Assembly (NCBI GenBank): GCA_016705235.1
Contig: JADIYP010000006.1
Span: 558,001-622,000, forward strand
Direction: 5' to 3'
From: Candidatus Leptovillus affinis
Lineage (GTDB): Bacteria; Chloroflexota; Anaerolineae; Promineifilales; Promineifilaceae
DNA length: 64,000 nucleotides
Part shown: positions 42,691 through 50,676 of the stretch, one piece after another
How positions within the stretch are numbered: the first letter of the stretch is position 1
Layout: each line of letters opens with the position of its first letter
The notes under the pieces: generated by a model
What the model was told of the DNA's origin: nothing
Seen by the model: only the letters and a program-made list of their open reading frames with translations
Database searches by the model: none
Position numbers and translations under genes: made by a program

Positions 42691-44820
42691 ATGAGCTTTG
42701 AAAACAAAATCCCAGAAAAAATCGGCCGTTTGCCAGAACTTGCCTATAACCTCTGGTGGAGTTGGACGCCAGAAGCGCGTAACCTCTTCAAACGGCTAGA
42801 CATAACTATGTGGCGGCGGACCCAACACAATCCTGTCCAAATGCTGCAAGAAATGACAGCCGAACAACTGCAAATAGCCTCTGAAGATGTCGCCTTTTTC
42901 CGTCATTACAACAAAGTTCTGATCCTGTATGATCAGAAAATCCGCAGCAACCACACCTGGTTCCGCACACAATTCCCCGAAATAACCAACAAAACTATCG
43001 CTTATTTTTCCTTTGAGTTTGGCCTGCATAGCTCTGTGCCCATCTATTCCGGTGGCCTGGGCATTTTGTCCGGCGATCATGCCAAAGAGGCCAGCGACTT
43101 GGGCCTGCCGTTTGTCGGCGTAGGCTTTTTATACCCCCAAGGCTATTTCCGGCAGCGCATTCCCGGCCATGGTTGGCAAGAAGCCGTCTACCAACAATTA
43201 GACATCAACAAAGCGCCCATCGCTCCGGTTTATGTTTCCGAAAACGAAGAACTCATGATCAACGTTCATGTCGGCGACCGGAAAGTTTATGCGCGGGTCT
43301 GGCACATCCAGGTTGGGCGCATTTCGCTCTATCTGCTCGACACAGACGTCGATGAAAACGATCCTTGGGACCGGGAATTATCGGCTCGGTTGTATTCTGG
43401 CGACAGCGAGACGCGCATTCGCCAGGAAATTCTGCTCGGCATTGGCGGCGTGCGCATGCTGCGCGCTCTAAACATCAACCCGACCGTGTGGCACATGAAT
43501 GAAGGGCACTCGGCCTTCTTGCTGTTGGAGTTGATTCGTGAAAAAGTTGCCGAGGGCATGACCTTTGCAGAGGCTTCGGCCATCGTGCGGCAGCATTCCA
43601 TATTTACAACCCACACACCTGTGCCGGCCGGGCACGATGCCTTCACTTTCCAGGTTGTCGAGCACTACTTCAACGGTTTTTGGGATGAAATCGGCTTGAG
43701 CCGTGAAGAGTTTTTGGGTCTCGGCAAAAATCAGGAGGCGTGGGGAACTGCGTTTAATATGACAGTCATGGCCTTGCACCTGGCCGGTCTGGCAAATGGC
43801 GTAAGCCAACTGCATGGCGAGGTGTCACGCAAGATGTGGCAGCGGGTGTGGCCAACGAAACCGGTGGAAGAAGTGCCGATTACGGCCATTACTAATGGGG
43901 TTCACATTTCGACGTGGATTAGCAGTGAATTGCACGCGCTTTATAGCAAATATGTCGGACCAGAATGGGTGGCGGAAGAAGATAACCCCAAAATCTGGGA
44001 ACGTCTGAATGAGATTCCGGATGCTGAATTATGGGATGCTCATCTGGATTTAAAGCGCAAACTGATCAGCTTTTTGCGGGAACGCGCCCGGCGGCGCTGG
44101 ATCGAGGGTATCAGCGATCCTTCTCAGATTCTCACAGGCGGGATGCTGCTGGATCCGGATGCGCTGACTATCGGGTTTGCGCGACGGTTCGCGACGTATA
44201 AACGAGCCGATCTACTTTTCCGCGATATGGAGCGTTTGCGCACGATGGTCCTGGATGAACATCGGCCGTTGCAAATCATTTTTGCCGGGAAGGCCCATCC
44301 GGCGGATGATCCGGGCAAGAGCTTGATTCAGCAAATCTACAATTTATCGCGCAATAACAATTTGGGCGGGCGCGTAGCTTTTGTGGAAGATTATGACATG
44401 CACGTGGCGCGTTATTTAACCCAAGGGGTGGATGTGTGGTTGAATACGCCACGCCGACCGCGCGAAGCCAGTGGGACGAGCGGCATGAAAGCGGCCGTTA
44501 ACGGCGTGCTGAATTGCAGCATCTTGGATGGCTGGTGGGTAGAAGGATATAACGGGGCGAATGGCTGGGCGATTGGTCAGGCGAAAGATTACAATGACCA
44601 ATATCAGCAAGATGAGGAAGACGGCCGTTCCCTTTACCAAATCCTCGAAGAAGAAGTCGTGCCTCTGTTCTATAACCGCGACCGCGATAACGTGCCGCGG
44701 GGCTGGGTCGAGATGATGCGTGAATCCATTCGCTCTTGCGCCCCCAATTTTAGCACCCGCCGCATGGTCAAAGAATACACCACCGAACTTTATCTGCCGG
44801 CCATGAATATAGAAGATTAA
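42691..44820 (+). CDS. glgP: Alpha-glucan (glycogen/maltodextrin) phosphorylase
   Basis: The 709-residue protein begins with the DUF3417 segment (LPELAYNLWWSWTPEARNLF) and continues with the GT35 fold: SFEFGLHSSVPIYSGGLGIL, GDHAKEASDLG, HMNEGHSAF, FTTHTPVPAGHD, FARRFATYKRADL, and SGTSGMKAAVNGVLN with the PLP-binding Lys600. It releases glucose 1-phosphate from alpha-1,4-glucans with phosphate. It belongs to the shorter bacterial type (TIGR02094). An AGCGAGGA site lies ten bases before the chosen start; the 32 codons before it show no conservation that I recognise. Confidence 0.95.
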   Translation: MSFENKIPEKIGRLPELAYNLWWSWTPEARNLFKRLDITMWRRTQHNPVQMLQEMTAEQLQIASEDVAFFRHYNKVLILYDQKIRSNHTWFRTQFPEITNKTIAYFSFEFGLHSSVPIYSGGLGILSGDHAKEASDLGLPFVGVGFLYPQGYFRQRIPGHGWQEAVYQQLDINKAPIAPVYVSENEELMINVHVGDRKVYARVWHIQVGRISLYLLDTDVDENDPWDRELSARLYSGDSETRIRQEILLGIGGVRMLRALNINPTVWHMNEGHSAFLLLELIREKVAEGMTFAEASAIVRQHSIFTTHTPVPAGHDAFTFQVVEHYFNGFWDEIGLSREEFLGLGKNQEAWGTAFNMTVMALHLAGLANGVSQLHGEVSRKMWQRVWPTKPVEEVPITAITNGVHISTWISSELHALYSKYVGPEWVAEEDNPKIWERLNEIPDAELWDAHLDLKRKLISFLRERARRRWIEGISDPSQILTGGMLLDPDALTIGFARRFATYKRADLLFRDMERLRTMVLDEHRPLQIIFAGKAHPADDPGKSLIQQIYNLSRNNNLGGRVAFVEDYDMHVARYLTQGVDVWLNTPRRPREASGTSGMKAAVNGVLNCSILDGWWVEGYNGANGWAIGQAKDYNDQYQQDEEDGRSLYQILEEEVVPLFYNRDRDNVPRGWVEMMRESIRSCAPNFSTRRMVKEYTTELYLPAMNIED

Positions 44821-44904
44821 ATGCTTTTGTCTGGACGAAGGACCGGTTGGGACAACTTAACCGGCCCTTCGTCAGGCTATATTCATACTCTGCCCAAACA
44901 ATCC

Positions 44905-45243
44905 ATGAGACGTTGGCTGCGCCGTATACTTTATCTGGCCTTTTTTCTGCTTTGGCTGGCTGTGATGTTTTTCCCGTGCATGGCCTTTTCTCTTTCGATG
45001 AACCAACAACTGCAAGTTGGGGCCAGTGAATCGAGCCACATTCGTGTGTTTCTGCTTCAGGCAGATGAAAATGAAGGGGTGGGCGTAGAATGGCAACGGC
45101 CGTCCAGCCTGCGCTCTCCTTGTTACAAAACAACCGTAACCTACTGGATGTGGGCCGGGACCGGAGAAAACAGCACGTATTGCCAATGTATCGACCCGCA
45201 AACCGGTTTCTCCTTGTCCAGTACACCACAACTCTGCCAGTAA
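44905..45243 (+). CDS. Small membrane-anchored protein, Cys-rich C terminus
   Basis: The protein is about 112 residues (140 if read from ATG 44821, directly after the glgP stop codon). It has a basic start, one membrane helix (about 7-32), a polar middle, and a C-terminal segment with three Cys (CYKTTVTYWMWAG, YCQCIDPQTG). I do not recognise a family. It is between glgP and the OsmC-like gene with small gaps, so likely in one transcript with glgP. Confidence 0.55.
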   Translation: MRRWLRRILYLAFFLLWLAVMFFPCMAFSLSMNQQLQVGASESSHIRVFLLQADENEGVGVEWQRPSSLRSPCYKTTVTYWMWAGTGENSTYCQCIDPQTGFSLSSTPQLCQ

Positions 45244-45258
45244 GCAAAGGAAATCTAA

Positions 45259-45690
45259 ATGAGTAAAATTGCCCTAAAATGGACCGGTGAAGGAAGCCAG
45301 ATGTTTGTCGGCCGCGATTCGTTTGGTCACGTTGTTGTCGCCGGTTCCTGGCCAGACAACGAAGACGATGCCTGGCAGGAATGGAAAGCCATCAAACCAT
45401 CCGATTTGCTGCTTCTGAGCCTGGCTTCCTGTTCAGGCCACGATGTCGTGATGATTTTGAACCGCCAGCGTCAAAAGCTAACCAACCTCTATATCGACGT
45501 GCAAGGCAACCAGGCGGCCGAACCGCCCTACCAATTCACCGACATCCATTTGCACTACATGGTGGAAGGCGAAAACCTCGATCCGGAAAAAGTTGCCCGC
45601 GCGATCACTCTGTCTGAAGAAAAATACTGTTCGGTTGCAGCCACTATTCGTGGTGTCGCCCAGTTATCACACAGCTACACGGTGAAATAA
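45259..45690 (+). CDS. OsmC/Ohr-like peroxide-reductase family protein
   Basis: The 143-residue protein has the OsmC pattern: KIALKWTGEGSQMFVG, DLLLLSLASCSGHDVVMIL with the first Cys, and ITLSEEKYCSVAATIRG with the second. The two Cys reduce organic hydroperoxides in characterised members; the length is typical. A ribosome site AAAGGAAA lies upstream. The physiological reductant and substrate are unknown. Confidence 0.88.
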   Translation: MSKIALKWTGEGSQMFVGRDSFGHVVVAGSWPDNEDDAWQEWKAIKPSDLLLLSLASCSGHDVVMILNRQRQKLTNLYIDVQGNQAAEPPYQFTDIHLHYMVEGENLDPEKVARAITLSEEKYCSVAATIRGVAQLSHSYTVK

Positions 45691-45797
45691 CGGCCGTCTC
45701 CCCACCACAGCGCCGCCCACTCTGAAAACCCCTGCGAAAATAATGCAGCAAGCTCTTGAATTGTGATACAATCCATCATAATAAATGATGATGCCCT

Positions 45798-46319
45798 ATG
45801 ACACAGTCAGAACCCAATTCCGCTAATTACACAGTCCCTTTCCAGCCCAGCCAGGCGCAAAAAGAGCGTCAGGCAGCTCTGCACCGCTTCAACCGGCTCT
45901 ACGTATTTTTACCTCTAGGGCTGATCACGGCCGTTGCCCTCCTGGTAATCATCCTCTTCCTGGTTGGCATCTTCGCTCCCGGACTAACCGGCGCAGCCGA
46001 ATTTGCCTCTGGCCTTGCCGACATCACCATCATCTTGTTCAGCATCCCCATGATGCTCTTGTGCGCCGTTGGCCCTCTTTCCCTGGCCGGCATATACAGC
46101 GTAAGCCGCAACCGGCGGAAACAAGGCAAACCCCGGATGGACGACGGCGGCCGAATGCAACAATTATTCTGGCAAATAGATAATTTGGTTCAGCGAGCAC
46201 AAACAAAAACCGGCGAAATATCTCCCAAAATTGCCCGCCCCATCATCCAGGCCAATGCCTTTGTGGCATACCTACATGCCTTTCTCAAGCAAATTAAAAG
46301 TTACCTAAAACGGAGCTAA
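45798..46319 (+). CDS. Hypothetical membrane protein (two helices)
   Basis: The 173-residue protein has a polar N terminus, two strong membrane helices (about 35-62 and 73-102) and a basic amphipathic C-terminal part rich in Gln and Lys (LFWQIDNLVQRAQTKTGE). It resembles no family I know. It is six bases before the next small membrane gene, so the two form a unit. A TACAAT-like -10 is seen near 45768. Confidence 0.65.
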   Translation: MTQSEPNSANYTVPFQPSQAQKERQAALHRFNRLYVFLPLGLITAVALLVIILFLVGIFAPGLTGAAEFASGLADITIILFSIPMMLLCAVGPLSLAGIYSVSRNRRKQGKPRMDDGGRMQQLFWQIDNLVQRAQTKTGEISPKIARPIIQANAFVAYLHAFLKQIKSYLKRS

Positions 46320-46325
46320 ACCACC

Positions 46326-46544
46326 ATGCAATCTGAAGGAAATGAAAACTGGAAAGTAAAACTACTTGTCGTCGGCACAGTTATTGGCGCCGCAATAGGC
46401 CTGGGCACAGCATATTTGATGGCCCGAACGTCCGAAGAAAACGTCGGTGGACCACCCAAAATTAACACCGCCGATGCGCTGCGAATCGGCATTAATGCCA
46501 TTGGGTTAGTGCGGGGCATCGCTGCACTTGGTGATGGCAAATAA
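46326..46544 (+). CDS. Small YtxH-like single-helix membrane protein
   Basis: The 72-residue protein has a single membrane helix at about 10-30 (LLVVGTVIGAAIGLGTAYLM) with GxxxG spacing, then a short soluble tail with an alanine/isoleucine helix. That resembles YtxH-type small proteins. The start is six bases after the upstream gene. The terminator at 46622 closes the unit. Confidence 0.65.
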   Translation: MQSEGNENWKVKLLVVGTVIGAAIGLGTAYLMARTSEENVGGPPKINTADALRIGINAIGLVRGIAALGDGK

Positions 46545-46621
46545 GAACGACCAACAGCCAGTTTAAGAGGTAGAGCGGCCATGTTTCTTCGCCAGCAAAA
46601 ACCAGTCAAGCATACAAATGA

Positions 46622-46656
46622 AAAATCGCCGGTCCACTATCATTTACGGCGATTTT
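46622..46656. terminator. Rho-independent-type terminator
   Basis: AAAATCGCCG and CGGCGATTTT pair over ten bases with a 15-base loop; a short T-rich tail follows. It ends the two-gene membrane unit and lies just before the response regulator. Confidence 0.75.
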
Positions 46657-46682
46657 ATTCTACCTAACAACAGGCACTCGTC

Positions 46683-47057
46683 ATGAATACCTTAATCATC
46701 GTTGACGATGATGCGACCAATGTCGGTTTATTAAAAATGCTGTTTGAATTAGACGGCTATGCTGTTTTGGCGTGCAAAACCATTCAGGAAGCAGTTACGG
46801 CCGCCGCCTCAGGCGCCGATGCCTTTATTATCGACTGCTACCTGGCACAAGGCATGAGCGGCCTCAATCTGTTGCACGATATCCGGGCTGGGCAAACGGC
46901 CGTTGACAACAATGCCATCACCATCATGGTTTCCGGCGACCACCGCCTGGAAAAAGAAGCCCTGGCCAACGGAGCCAACGCCTTCTTTCTCAAACCCTAC
47001 TCCCCTAACGAACTGAGCAAAAAGCTCCAAATCCTTCTGTCTAATAAAGGAACATAG
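46683..47057 (+). CDS. Single-domain response regulator (CheY-like)
   Basis: The 124-residue receiver domain has the acidic pair (IIVDDDATNVGLL), phospho-acceptor Asp51 (AFIIDCYLAQGMSG), the switch Ser in MVSGD and the Lys in FLKPYSPNEL. No output domain is attached. Its stop codon overlaps the GTG start of the PHP/AlbA_2 gene by one base, so the partner is probably the effector it controls or binds. Confidence 0.9.
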   Translation: MNTLIIVDDDATNVGLLKMLFELDGYAVLACKTIQEAVTAAASGADAFIIDCYLAQGMSGLNLLHDIRAGQTAVDNNAITIMVSGDHRLEKEALANGANAFFLKPYSPNELSKKLQILLSNKGT

Positions 47058-48847
47058 TGGCAAGATCAAATCGAAAAAAAACACCGGCCAAAAAAATGTC
47101 GCGCCAATGGCGGCGCATGGATTTGCACCTGCACACCCCCGCTTCCAACGACTACCAACAATCCGGCGTTACCTACCTGGACATTCTGCGTCAGGCTGAG
47201 ATTCGCGGCCTGCACATCATTGCCTTTACCGACCACAATACAGTTGCCGGCTTTGCAACCATGAAAAAAGAAATCGAGCAGCTACTGTGGCTCGAAGAAT
47301 TAGATCGGATGCACGTTGATGAGAAACGGCGGCTGGAAGAATATCGCCGCCTTCTGAGCAAAATCCTGGTCTTGCCCGGCTTTGAATTTACGGCCACCTT
47401 TGGCTTCCACATTCTGGGCATATTCCCCTCCGAAACACCAGTAAATTTCTTAGAGCATCTTCTGCTCACGCTCAATGTCCCGGCCGACAAACTCGACGAA
47501 GGCAGTTCGACCGTAGGGTCTACAAGCGACGTGCTACGCGCCTACCAGGTCATTAATCAGGCAGGCGGGCTGGTCATTGCCGCCCACGCCAATTCCAACA
47601 ATGGCGTGGTGATGCGCGGGCTAGACTTTGGCGGCCAGACGCGCATCGCCTACACCCAAGATGCCAATTTGCACGCTCTGGAAGTAACCGACCTGGAAAA
47701 ACGAGGGCACTACACAACACGCCGCTTTTTTGATGGCTCCAAGCCGGAATATCCCCGGCCCATGCGCTGCATTCAAGGATCGGATGCGCATCGCCTGGTG
47801 CGCGAATCGCCTCAGGCCAAAGTGCTGGGCGTAGGCGACCGCACAACGGAAATCTTGTTGGATGAGCTAAGTTTTGAGGCCATTGAGCAAGTAATTAAAG
47901 GCAACGACCTGTCATTGACACGGCCGTATCGCGGCCCCTCCAACCCCATCGATTTTGTCCAATTGGCGCGGGAAGAAGGCGAATCAATTGTGCAGACTTT
48001 TTACCCAACCATCGCCAAACGGGGCGGCTACCTCGACCGACTCTTGCAGGATATTTGCGCCATGTCGAACACCAACGGCGGCACGATTTATGTCGGCGTA
48101 TCGGCTAACCCGAAGGAAGAGCCTCTGGGCGTGCGCGAAGTGGATAAGACCATTGATTTATTGTATACGGCCGTTTCCAACCGCATCACCCCCGAACCCG
48201 ACCTGCACGTCGACACCCTGCCCTCGCAAAAAAAACAAATCATGCGCATCACCATTCAGCCTGGCCGGGAACAACCCTACGCCATCGACGACAACCAGTT
48301 TTATGTGCGTGACGAGGCAGAATCCAGCCTGGCCGTGCGCGACGAAATTGTGCGCCTGGTGGCCCGAGGCTTAGAGCAAGGCGTGATCGAGATGCCGGTC
48401 ACCAGCACCCTGCCGGTTCTGCTGCCGGAAATTGAAACCACGGCCGTTCTTCGTCCCGAAAAAACGCCCTCCACCCCACGCAAAACCGCAACCACACCCA
48501 ACATGGATCCACCACGCACCGGCGTGGAGATCGTCAACAGCGAAAAACGCAAAGGCGTCATTTACCACACCGTCCGAGATCTGCGCAACGACAATCTCAT
48601 CCAGAACGTCACCAAATCGTCAGCGCGGAAATTATGGCATTACGCCATTGCCCAATCCGAAGCCGGCCTGCCGCACACCGACAAACTCAAATGGCAGGGC
48701 AATATCGCGGTGGTAGATATTCGCAAACAAGGGGATAAAGTCTGGTATGATCTGGCGCTCCGCGACGAAGAGTCCGTTCACATCTACTATGGCGTCACCG
48801 ACAGCGGCCTAAACGACGAATGGATGGCTCTGATAGAGCACAGCTAA
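47057..48847 (+). CDS. PHP phosphoesterase - AlbA_2 (Schlafen-like) fusion protein
   Basis: The 596-residue protein has an N-terminal PHP domain (about 20-290: MDLHLHTPASND, FTDHNTVAGF, LVIAAHANSN, IQGSDAHRLV), the AlbA_2 domain (about 300-440: GESIVQTFYPTIAK, AMSNTNGGTIYVGVSAN, FYVRDEAESS), and an uncharacterised C-terminal part (about 500-596). The PHP metal residues appear present, so it is likely an active phosphoesterase or nuclease; AlbA_2 parts often bind nucleotides or nucleic acids. The GTG start overlaps the response regulator stop. Function as a signal-controlled nucleic-acid enzyme is an inference. The stop codon lies in a heptamer repeat. Confidence 0.82.
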   Translation: MARSNRKKTPAKKMSRQWRRMDLHLHTPASNDYQQSGVTYLDILRQAEIRGLHIIAFTDHNTVAGFATMKKEIEQLLWLEELDRMHVDEKRRLEEYRRLLSKILVLPGFEFTATFGFHILGIFPSETPVNFLEHLLLTLNVPADKLDEGSSTVGSTSDVLRAYQVINQAGGLVIAAHANSNNGVVMRGLDFGGQTRIAYTQDANLHALEVTDLEKRGHYTTRRFFDGSKPEYPRPMRCIQGSDAHRLVRESPQAKVLGVGDRTTEILLDELSFEAIEQVIKGNDLSLTRPYRGPSNPIDFVQLAREEGESIVQTFYPTIAKRGGYLDRLLQDICAMSNTNGGTIYVGVSANPKEEPLGVREVDKTIDLLYTAVSNRITPEPDLHVDTLPSQKKQIMRITIQPGREQPYAIDDNQFYVRDEAESSLAVRDEIVRLVARGLEQGVIEMPVTSTLPVLLPEIETTAVLRPEKTPSTPRKTATTPNMDPPRTGVEIVNSEKRKGVIYHTVRDLRNDNLIQNVTKSSARKLWHYAIAQSEAGLPHTDKLKWQGNIAVVDIRKQGDKVWYDLALRDEESVHIYYGVTDSGLNDEWMALIEHS

Positions 48848-48885
48848 CAGCTAACAGCTAATAGCTATTAGCTAGCTGTTAGCCA
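48842..48885. repeat. Heptamer-unit hairpin (AGCTAAC units) at a gene 3' end
   Basis: Units AGCTAAC-AGCTAAC-AGCTAAT-AGCTATT are followed by AGCTAGCTGTTAGC, which reads back as the complement. The first unit gives the last codon and TAA stop of the PHP/AlbA_2 gene. Confidence 0.75.
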
Positions 48886-48891
48886 ACTGCC

Positions 48892-48922
48892 AAAAACTGA
48901 AGACCAACCGTCTTCAGTTTTT
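48892..48922. terminator. Bidirectional terminator overlapping the O-antigen ligase-like stop codon
   Basis: AAAAACTGAAGAC and GTCTTCAGTTTTT form a perfect 13-bp stem with a five-base loop. The stop codon and last codons of the convergent minus-strand gene lie in one arm. Confidence 0.93.
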
Positions 48923-50347
48923 GTTTTCTATCCCCAGGCGAGTAGATGCGGCCGCCATGCCCACCAGCAGCCAAAACGCCGTAACGGCATGATGAAATTC
49001 CAAATTAAACAGGTAATGGTCAAACACACCGGCCACCAACCCGCCCACCAGCGCAGCATGAAGCCCTAGCCACACCGCATCCAGTCGTTCATTTTGCTTA
49101 AAGGTGCGCCGGTTAAAAAAAGCGTAAGCAAACACAGTGGCAATAACGGAAAAAAAGGCAAACAACCCCACCAGACCCATCACCTCGGCAATGGTAAAGT
49201 AAACGTTGGCCACGCCCAAATAGATATCGATATCTGGCGTCCCGGCAAAACCCACGCCAAATAACGGGTAACGCTGAATGAGAATGAGCGCGTCTTTGTA
49301 CTCCCCAAAACGCATTTGCGTGGCCAGGTCTTGCCCCTGAATGCCCTCCACAAATCGGGCGATGTACCCCTGCGTTACGGGCAGCAGCAGAAACAGCAGC
49401 CCGGCCACAAGCATGTAGGGCAATAATCGACGGTAACGCAGCACCGCCACGTAAGCCAGCCCGGCTACCAGACCGAGCATGGCGCTGCGCGAAAAAGTCA
49501 GCACCAGTGCAACGGCAATCAGGCCAAACAGAATGAGGGTGAACCAGCGAGAGAATAACGGCCGTTTCGCCACCAACTGCGGCCCCGCCAACGCCCCAAT
49601 CATCAACAGCAGCCCGCCCAACACATTGGGGTCAACCGATGTGCCAATGGCCCGCTCAGACAGCGCCGGATTCTCCTCGATGTACCGAATGACCCAACCG
49701 CCAGGGTAGCCCAGCCGCTGCATGGTGTTGAGCAGCGTATTGGCCGTGTCCTCGGGCAGCAGCCAAAGGCCAATGGCGATGACAGCGGCGGCCGCGCCAG
49801 CCAGCAGCACTACTTTTACCAGACGCTCCAAATGTTCCCAAGTCGTGCAGTAATCGATCACCACCAATACAAACGACAGGCTCAAGATCAATTCGGCAAA
49901 TTTACGGAGCAGCGTGGGCGTCAGCGGACCATTGCTCAGGCCAAAGATAAAGGAGAAAAGGGCGACGATGATGAACAGGCCCAATGGCAATGTCAGAGGC
50001 GAGAGCACGATGGTGCGCTGGCGGCCCGTTACCAGCCCCAGCGCCCAAATGGCAAACACCGCCCCCAGCGCTATATCTAAAAATGTGGGCGTCAGACCGA
50101 TGTCGAAGGGCAGCGTGGCAAATGGCAGCAGGCAAACCACCAATATCACGCCCCAAAATCCCACTTCGATATCTCGCAGAACGATGAAGCCCACAAGCAG
50201 CGCCGCCAAAACGGCCGTGCCGGCCAGCGGCCCGCCAAAACCGAGGATGATGCCGCCCAATACGGCCGTTCCGCCCAACATCAGCCCCAATGTCAGACGT
50301 GACAAGCCCAATTTTCTGTCTAATGATTTTTTCGCAGAAGAAGTCAT
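48914..50347 (-). CDS. O-antigen ligase-like (Wzy/WaaL) polytopic membrane protein
   Basis: The 477-residue protein has about 11-12 membrane helices, with a larger extracytoplasmic loop around residues 330-370 (RFVEGIQGQDLATQMRFGEY, LILIQRYPLFGVGFAG), the region that carries the Wzy_C signature RxxxW/Y-like text. It is in the O-antigen ligase/polymerase group, which joins or extends glycans outside the membrane. It could act on exopolysaccharide or glycoprotein glycans. The start MTSSAKKSL is chosen over a longer frame; neither has a clear ribosome site. Confidence 0.82.
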   Translation of the reverse strand: MTSSAKKSLDRKLGLSRLTLGLMLGGTAVLGGIILGFGGPLAGTAVLAALLVGFIVLRDIEVGFWGVILVVCLLPFATLPFDIGLTPTFLDIALGAVFAIWALGLVTGRQRTIVLSPLTLPLGLFIIVALFSFIFGLSNGPLTPTLLRKFAELILSLSFVLVVIDYCTTWEHLERLVKVVLLAGAAAAVIAIGLWLLPEDTANTLLNTMQRLGYPGGWVIRYIEENPALSERAIGTSVDPNVLGGLLLMIGALAGPQLVAKRPLFSRWFTLILFGLIAVALVLTFSRSAMLGLVAGLAYVAVLRYRRLLPYMLVAGLLFLLLPVTQGYIARFVEGIQGQDLATQMRFGEYKDALILIQRYPLFGVGFAGTPDIDIYLGVANVYFTIAEVMGLVGLFAFFSVIATVFAYAFFNRRTFKQNERLDAVWLGLHAALVGGLVAGVFDHYLFNLEFHHAVTAFWLLVGMAAASTRLGIENKN

Positions 50348-50676
50348 AACAGCCCAACTATATCCATTTCCCCCCCAGATTTCCAACACGCCACCCTACA
50401 AACTGCCCACGCCCAACCCACCTGAGCGCCAGCAAAATAAGACCTTACCCTGCGCCATACATGACATTTAGCCCTTGCCGAGCATGACATCTCTCACTTA
50501 CCTCCTCATTACTCCGTTTATACCCTATAAAGAAGCTCGTCTTTAGTCTTGTGGCGGGGAGCCTTCAATTGCAGACAAGGTTCATCTGTTTGCTTCAATA
50601 TTTGACCGGTCAACGGCCGTTCTTCCCCTTCCTTCCACAACCATCGTTTGCTTTAGCACACAAAGGAGGTTTTTCC

